DNA of 7,754 nt from Rhodospirillaceae bacterium (lineage in GTDB: Bacteria > Pseudomonadota > Alphaproteobacteria > Rhodospirillales > Magnetospirillaceae), in NCBI GenBank assembly GCA_013349735.1, contig DUZC01000099.1, forward strand, positions 1-7,754. Reading direction: 5' to 3'. Positions within the stretch are counted from its first letter, which is position 1, and each line of letters opens with the position of its first letter. The notes beneath the pieces are model-generated. The model was not told where the DNA came from. It did not search any database and saw only the letters and a program-made list of their open reading frames with translations. Shown in pieces: positions 5,745 to 7,754 of the stretch. A program made the translations under genes and the position numbers.

Positions 5745-5791
5745 AAAGTATGTCCGATCCATGCCAGAACAAAGTTTGTCCCTTCCATGGA

Positions 5792-5827
5792 CCCCGGCGC
5801 GCGCTTCGCTTGGCCGGGGCTCTTTTT
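5792..5827 (+). terminator. Intrinsic-terminator-like hairpin on the plus strand
   Basis: CCCCGGC (5792-5798) and GCCGGGG (5813-5819) form a perfect 7-bp GC stem, followed on the plus strand by CTCTTTTT (5820-5827). This has the form of a rho-independent terminator. The neighbouring genes on both sides are on the minus strand, so it would serve an unannotated plus-strand transcript. Alternatively it is a dispersed palindromic repeat that happens to precede T residues. Confidence 0.45.
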
Positions 5828-5889
5828 CCCGTCGTTCGAGCGTCAAAAAGGTTCAACGCGATCCCGAAGGGGCGGGCGTCTGGATCTGA

Positions 5890-6141
5890 TTACTCTTGTT
5901 CATCGCCTGGTTGTGGGGGCTTCCCTCCGTCACGGGTCATAAACGCGCGGAACGCCAGACGGTCGCCCTTTCCCTTGCGGCTAGAGAAGTAATCAGCCGT
6001 ACGCAATGCGCCAATCTTTTCTGCAACAGCAGAGGCTACGAACTGGTTAAGGCTCGTGCCGTCCTGAGCCGCCAACCGCTCCGCTTCGGCCTTGATTGAG
6101 GCTGGCAGTCGTAAGGGGTAGGTGGAAAGCTGTGTCTTCAT
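5890..6141 (-). CDS. Ribbon-helix-helix (HicB/CopG-like) antitoxin
   Basis: An 83-residue protein, probably the antitoxin partner of the PIN toxin encoded just upstream. The N-terminal half (about residues 5-45) reads as a ribbon-helix-helix fold: strand TYPLRLPASI, helix KAEAERLAAQD, turn GTS, helix LNQFVASAVAEKIGAL. Members are often annotated as HicB-family or CopG-type antitoxins. The C-terminal half is charged and Pro-rich (FRAFMTRDGGKPPQPGDEQE), as expected for a disordered toxin-binding tail. Its ATG overlaps the toxin stop (ATGA, 6138-6141) and GGAG (6151-6148) lies 6 nt upstream, so translation is probably coupled to the toxin. No clear terminator follows on the minus strand. Confidence 0.85.
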   Translation of the reverse strand: MKTQLSTYPLRLPASIKAEAERLAAQDGTSLNQFVASAVAEKIGALRTADYFSSRKGKGDRLAFRAFMTRDGGKPPQPGDEQE

Positions 6142-6575
6142 TGGCTTCTCCTGACATTACGTAAGGCCTGTAGCGCTTCACGCGGCAACAAAATCGGCAT
6201 GCCAAAGCTTGTGGCCGCCGGCCGGTAGTCAGCGCGATTGAAAGTAACAAGAGAATCAGCGCGTCCATTGATTGCCGCTTCTAAGACCAATTCGTCACCA
6301 GTGTCGCGCAATTGAGGCCGCCACAGGAACCATGGCTCAACCGGTGATATCAAATCCGCAAGACCATCAAGAAACTGTTCAACCTCCTCCAAGGTCACGC
6401 CACTGGCCAGAATATGCTCTGCTCGCGTGCAGACGGCCTCATATTCGATATAGAGCGGTACTGTTGCCAGCAATTCTACTTCGCCGGCATCGGCGGCCAG
6501 CAAAAGAGCCGCTGATGCACCTTTCGGACTTCGCATGGCGGCAACAATGACGTCCGTGTCGAGAACCAGCTTCAT
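6138..6575 (-). CDS. PIN-family toxin of a toxin-first TA module
   Basis: A 145-residue PIN-domain protein of the 'putative toxin-antitoxin system toxin component, PIN family' type, distinct from the VapC downstream. It is predicted to be a metal-dependent RNase; the target is unknown. Visible PIN features are LVLDTDVIVAAMRS at the N-terminus (D6, D8), a mid acidic position in LYIEYEAV (E44 or E46), the D91-T-G-D94-E95 segment, and VTFNRADY (N113) near the end. The protein ends with a basic helix. It is the first gene of the pair and overlaps the RHH antitoxin by 4 bp, the reverse of the usual order though known for this family. No ribosome site precedes the ATG at 6575. The promoter upstream would start transcription at or next to this ATG, which suggests a leaderless mRNA. 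Confidence 0.9.
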   Translation of the reverse strand: MKLVLDTDVIVAAMRSPKGASAALLLAADAGEVELLATVPLYIEYEAVCTRAEHILASGVTLEEVEQFLDGLADLISPVEPWFLWRPQLRDTGDELVLEAAINGRADSLVTFNRADYRPAATSFGMPILLPREALQALRNVRRSQ

Positions 6576-6581
6576 CAGAAA

Positions 6582-6610
6582 CTGATATCACATCTTCCAA
6601 GATGTCACAA
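6582..6610 (-). promoter_or_regulatory. Promoter of the PIN/RHH module, predicted leaderless
   Basis: On the minus strand TTGTGA (6610-6605, 4 of 6) and TATCAG (6587-6582, 4 of 6) are exactly 17 nt apart. A start 7 nt after the -10 box falls on the A of the toxin ATG at 6575, which fits the lack of a Shine-Dalgarno sequence. Confidence 0.45.
6590..6605. promoter_or_regulatory. Inverted repeat in the promoter spacer, likely TA operator
   Basis: ACATCTT-CC-AAGATGT is a perfect 7+2+7 inverted repeat lying in the -10/-35 spacer and reaching the first base of the -35 box. Ribbon-helix-helix antitoxins bind such sites to repress their own promoters. A second short repeat, ATCAG-AAA-CTGAT (6574-6586), spans the -10 box and start codon. 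Confidence 0.5.
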
Positions 6611-6675
6611 TGGCGGGGCGCCCGTGGCACGCGAGATCCGTTTCATGGAAGGATAAATATGACTTTACCCACTGG

Positions 6676-7754
6676 TCACCAACGATTGGAATTCCCCGAA
6701 GACGAGAAATTCCCGGCCACCCCTGGCACGCCGGGTTTGGCGACGGCGGGCGCCTGAACTTGATCGACCAGGCCAGGGACGACCGGGCTTTTGACTTTGG
6801 GCGGGGCCGGGTTCGGATGGCTGACCGGTTTGACCGGTGGCGGTGCGGCCATCACCGCCAGAGCACGGTCAGCGCTGTCGGGTGGCGGGGTGGCGGGGGC
6901 TGCGGGGCCGGAGGCGGCGGGCGGGGCGGTGGAAGCTACGGCGGTCGGTTTGGCGGCCCCGGCGGGTGAAGCGGCGGCGGTGGGGGCTGCTGCTGCGGCC
7001 GGGCTGGCCGGAGCGGTTGCCGGGCTGTTGCTGCTGGTGGCGCCGGAGGATTGATCGCTGCTGCTACTTGCCGTTGTGGTTGAATTGGCCCCGCCGCTGG
7101 GTGCGGCCGCCGGAGCGGCGGCGGGTTCAGTGGGGGCTGCCGCTGTCGCAGCCGGTGCAGCGGGCGTTGCCGCGGCGGCGACCGGTGCCGACGCGGGCGG
7201 ATTGGAACTGATCGAGCTGAACAGCGAGCCGCCGGTATCGGTGGCGTCCACGGTTTTCGGTGCTGAGACCGCGGCCGGGGTCGAGGGCGCCAGATTGACG
7301 GTGGTGCCGCCGACGCTGACAGTAGTCGCCCCGGTGGCAAAGGCATTGGCGGCGGCCGAAGCGAAGCTGGTGGGGGCGGCCGCTGCTGCAGGGGTCGGGG
7401 CATTTGCAGCGCTTGGGGAGGTAAAGCTGGCCACCGTGCTGACGCTGGCGGTGGGCGCGGCGATCGTCAAAGAGGACAAGGCGGTGGGCAAAGCCGCCGG
7501 GGCGGCGGGCGGGGCCGCGGCGGCCGCGCTGCTGCTGGCGCCGCCCAAAGAAGCCACCACGGCAGCGGCGGCCGAGGAACTGTTGCTGGCATTGGCGCTG
7601 GTGCTTGAGGACGAGCCGCCGCTATTGCCGCTGACCACGGCAGCCACCGTTTTGACCGCCTGATTGATGGCGGTCTGCACCTGCTGCAGGGCCGGATCGC
7701 TGGCCGCCGCCGTGGCTAATGTAGCGGCGGAGACGCCGGTGGTGGTGGTGCCTG
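6676..7754 (-). CDS. Ala/Pro/Ser/Thr-rich low-complexity protein, C-terminal part
   Basis: The frame is open from the right window edge (7754) to TGA at 6676-6678, giving about 358 residues of a longer protein. The GTG at 7680 is probably internal, because the frame upstream (GTTTTGVSAATLATAAASDPALQQ) is continuous with it. The composition is dominated by Ala, Pro, Ser, Thr and Gly, with very few charged residues until the last 80. There, PPPVKPVSHPNPAPPKVKSPVV and a KPGVPGVAG segment lead to a Ser/Asn-rich end (SSSGNSNRW). The strong preference for G or C at third positions in this frame, and the less biased ends, support it over opposite-strand frames. No domain is recognisable. A secreted or surface protein, for instance with an N-terminal domain outside the window such as FecR, is only a guess. 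Confidence 0.65.
   Translation of the reverse strand, partial: GTTTTGVSAATLATAAASDPALQQVQTAINQAVKTVAAVVSGNSGGSSSSTSANASNSSSAAAAVVASLGGASSSAAAAAPPAAPAALPTALSSLTIAAPTASVSTVASFTSPSAANAPTPAAAAAPTSFASAAANAFATGATTVSVGGTTVNLAPSTPAAVSAPKTVDATDTGGSLFSSISSNPPASAPVAAAATPAAPAATAAAPTEPAAAPAAAPSGGANSTTTASSSSDQSSGATSSNSPATAPASPAAAAAPTAAASPAGAAKPTAVASTAPPAASGPAAPATPPPDSADRALAVMAAPPPVKPVSHPNPAPPKVKSPVVPGLVDQVQAPAVAKPGVPGVAGNFSSSGNSNRW

Noticed and set aside
5845..5889. GGTTCAA near 5850 as a possible tRNA T-arm
   Set aside because: No matching acceptor, D or anticodon arms could be built around it, and no CCA-type end is present.
7076..7663. 195-residue Ala-rich open frame on the plus strand
   Set aside because: It is opposite the longer low-complexity frame that runs through the window edge. 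Its composition is explained by GC-rich codons read backwards, and it has no recognisable domain.

Overview
The window looks like chromosomal DNA of a high-GC alphaproteobacterium, possibly one of the Rhodospirillales. This rests on GC-rich codon use, a COG4949/DUF3422 membrane protein, a YqgE/AlgH protein ending in the conserved GHA, and a three-domain DsbD/ScsB-type reductase. No RNA genes, transposases, integrases or CRISPR arrays are visible.

Left part (1-4795), core-like genes. The 3' end of a DUF3422 gene (+) meets yqgE (-) tail to tail with only 6 nt between stop codons. A DsbD/ScsB-like membrane thiol:disulfide reductase (+) diverges from yqgE. It converges on a secreted GlcG/HbpS-family protein (-), with a strong shared hairpin between them. 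Divergent from that gene is a small outer-membrane-type lipoprotein (+). The reductase carries electrons across the inner membrane to the periplasm, where the GlcG-like protein and the lipoprotein are also predicted to reside.

Middle part (4794-6610), accessory. Directly after the lipoprotein lies a cluster of hairpins that includes a 49-bp almost perfect palindrome. Then come two type II toxin-antitoxin modules on the minus strand: a VapBC pair (antitoxin first) and an unrelated PIN-toxin/ribbon-helix-helix pair (toxin first, ATGA overlap). Each has a recognisable sigma70-like promoter carrying repeat sequences that could be autoregulatory operators. The second promoter predicts a leaderless toxin mRNA. 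The roughly 240 bp between the modules has no gene on either strand but holds several palindromes and a plus-strand intrinsic-terminator-like hairpin.

Right part (6676-7754). The C-terminal part of a long Ala/Pro/Ser/Thr-rich low-complexity protein (-) runs off the window edge; its function is not recognisable.

The most interesting material is regulatory and repetitive: the palindromic element at 4794-4938, the operator-in-spacer promoters at 4190-4218 and 6582-6610, and the structured non-coding segment at 5730-5827. No clearly new multi-gene system was found.
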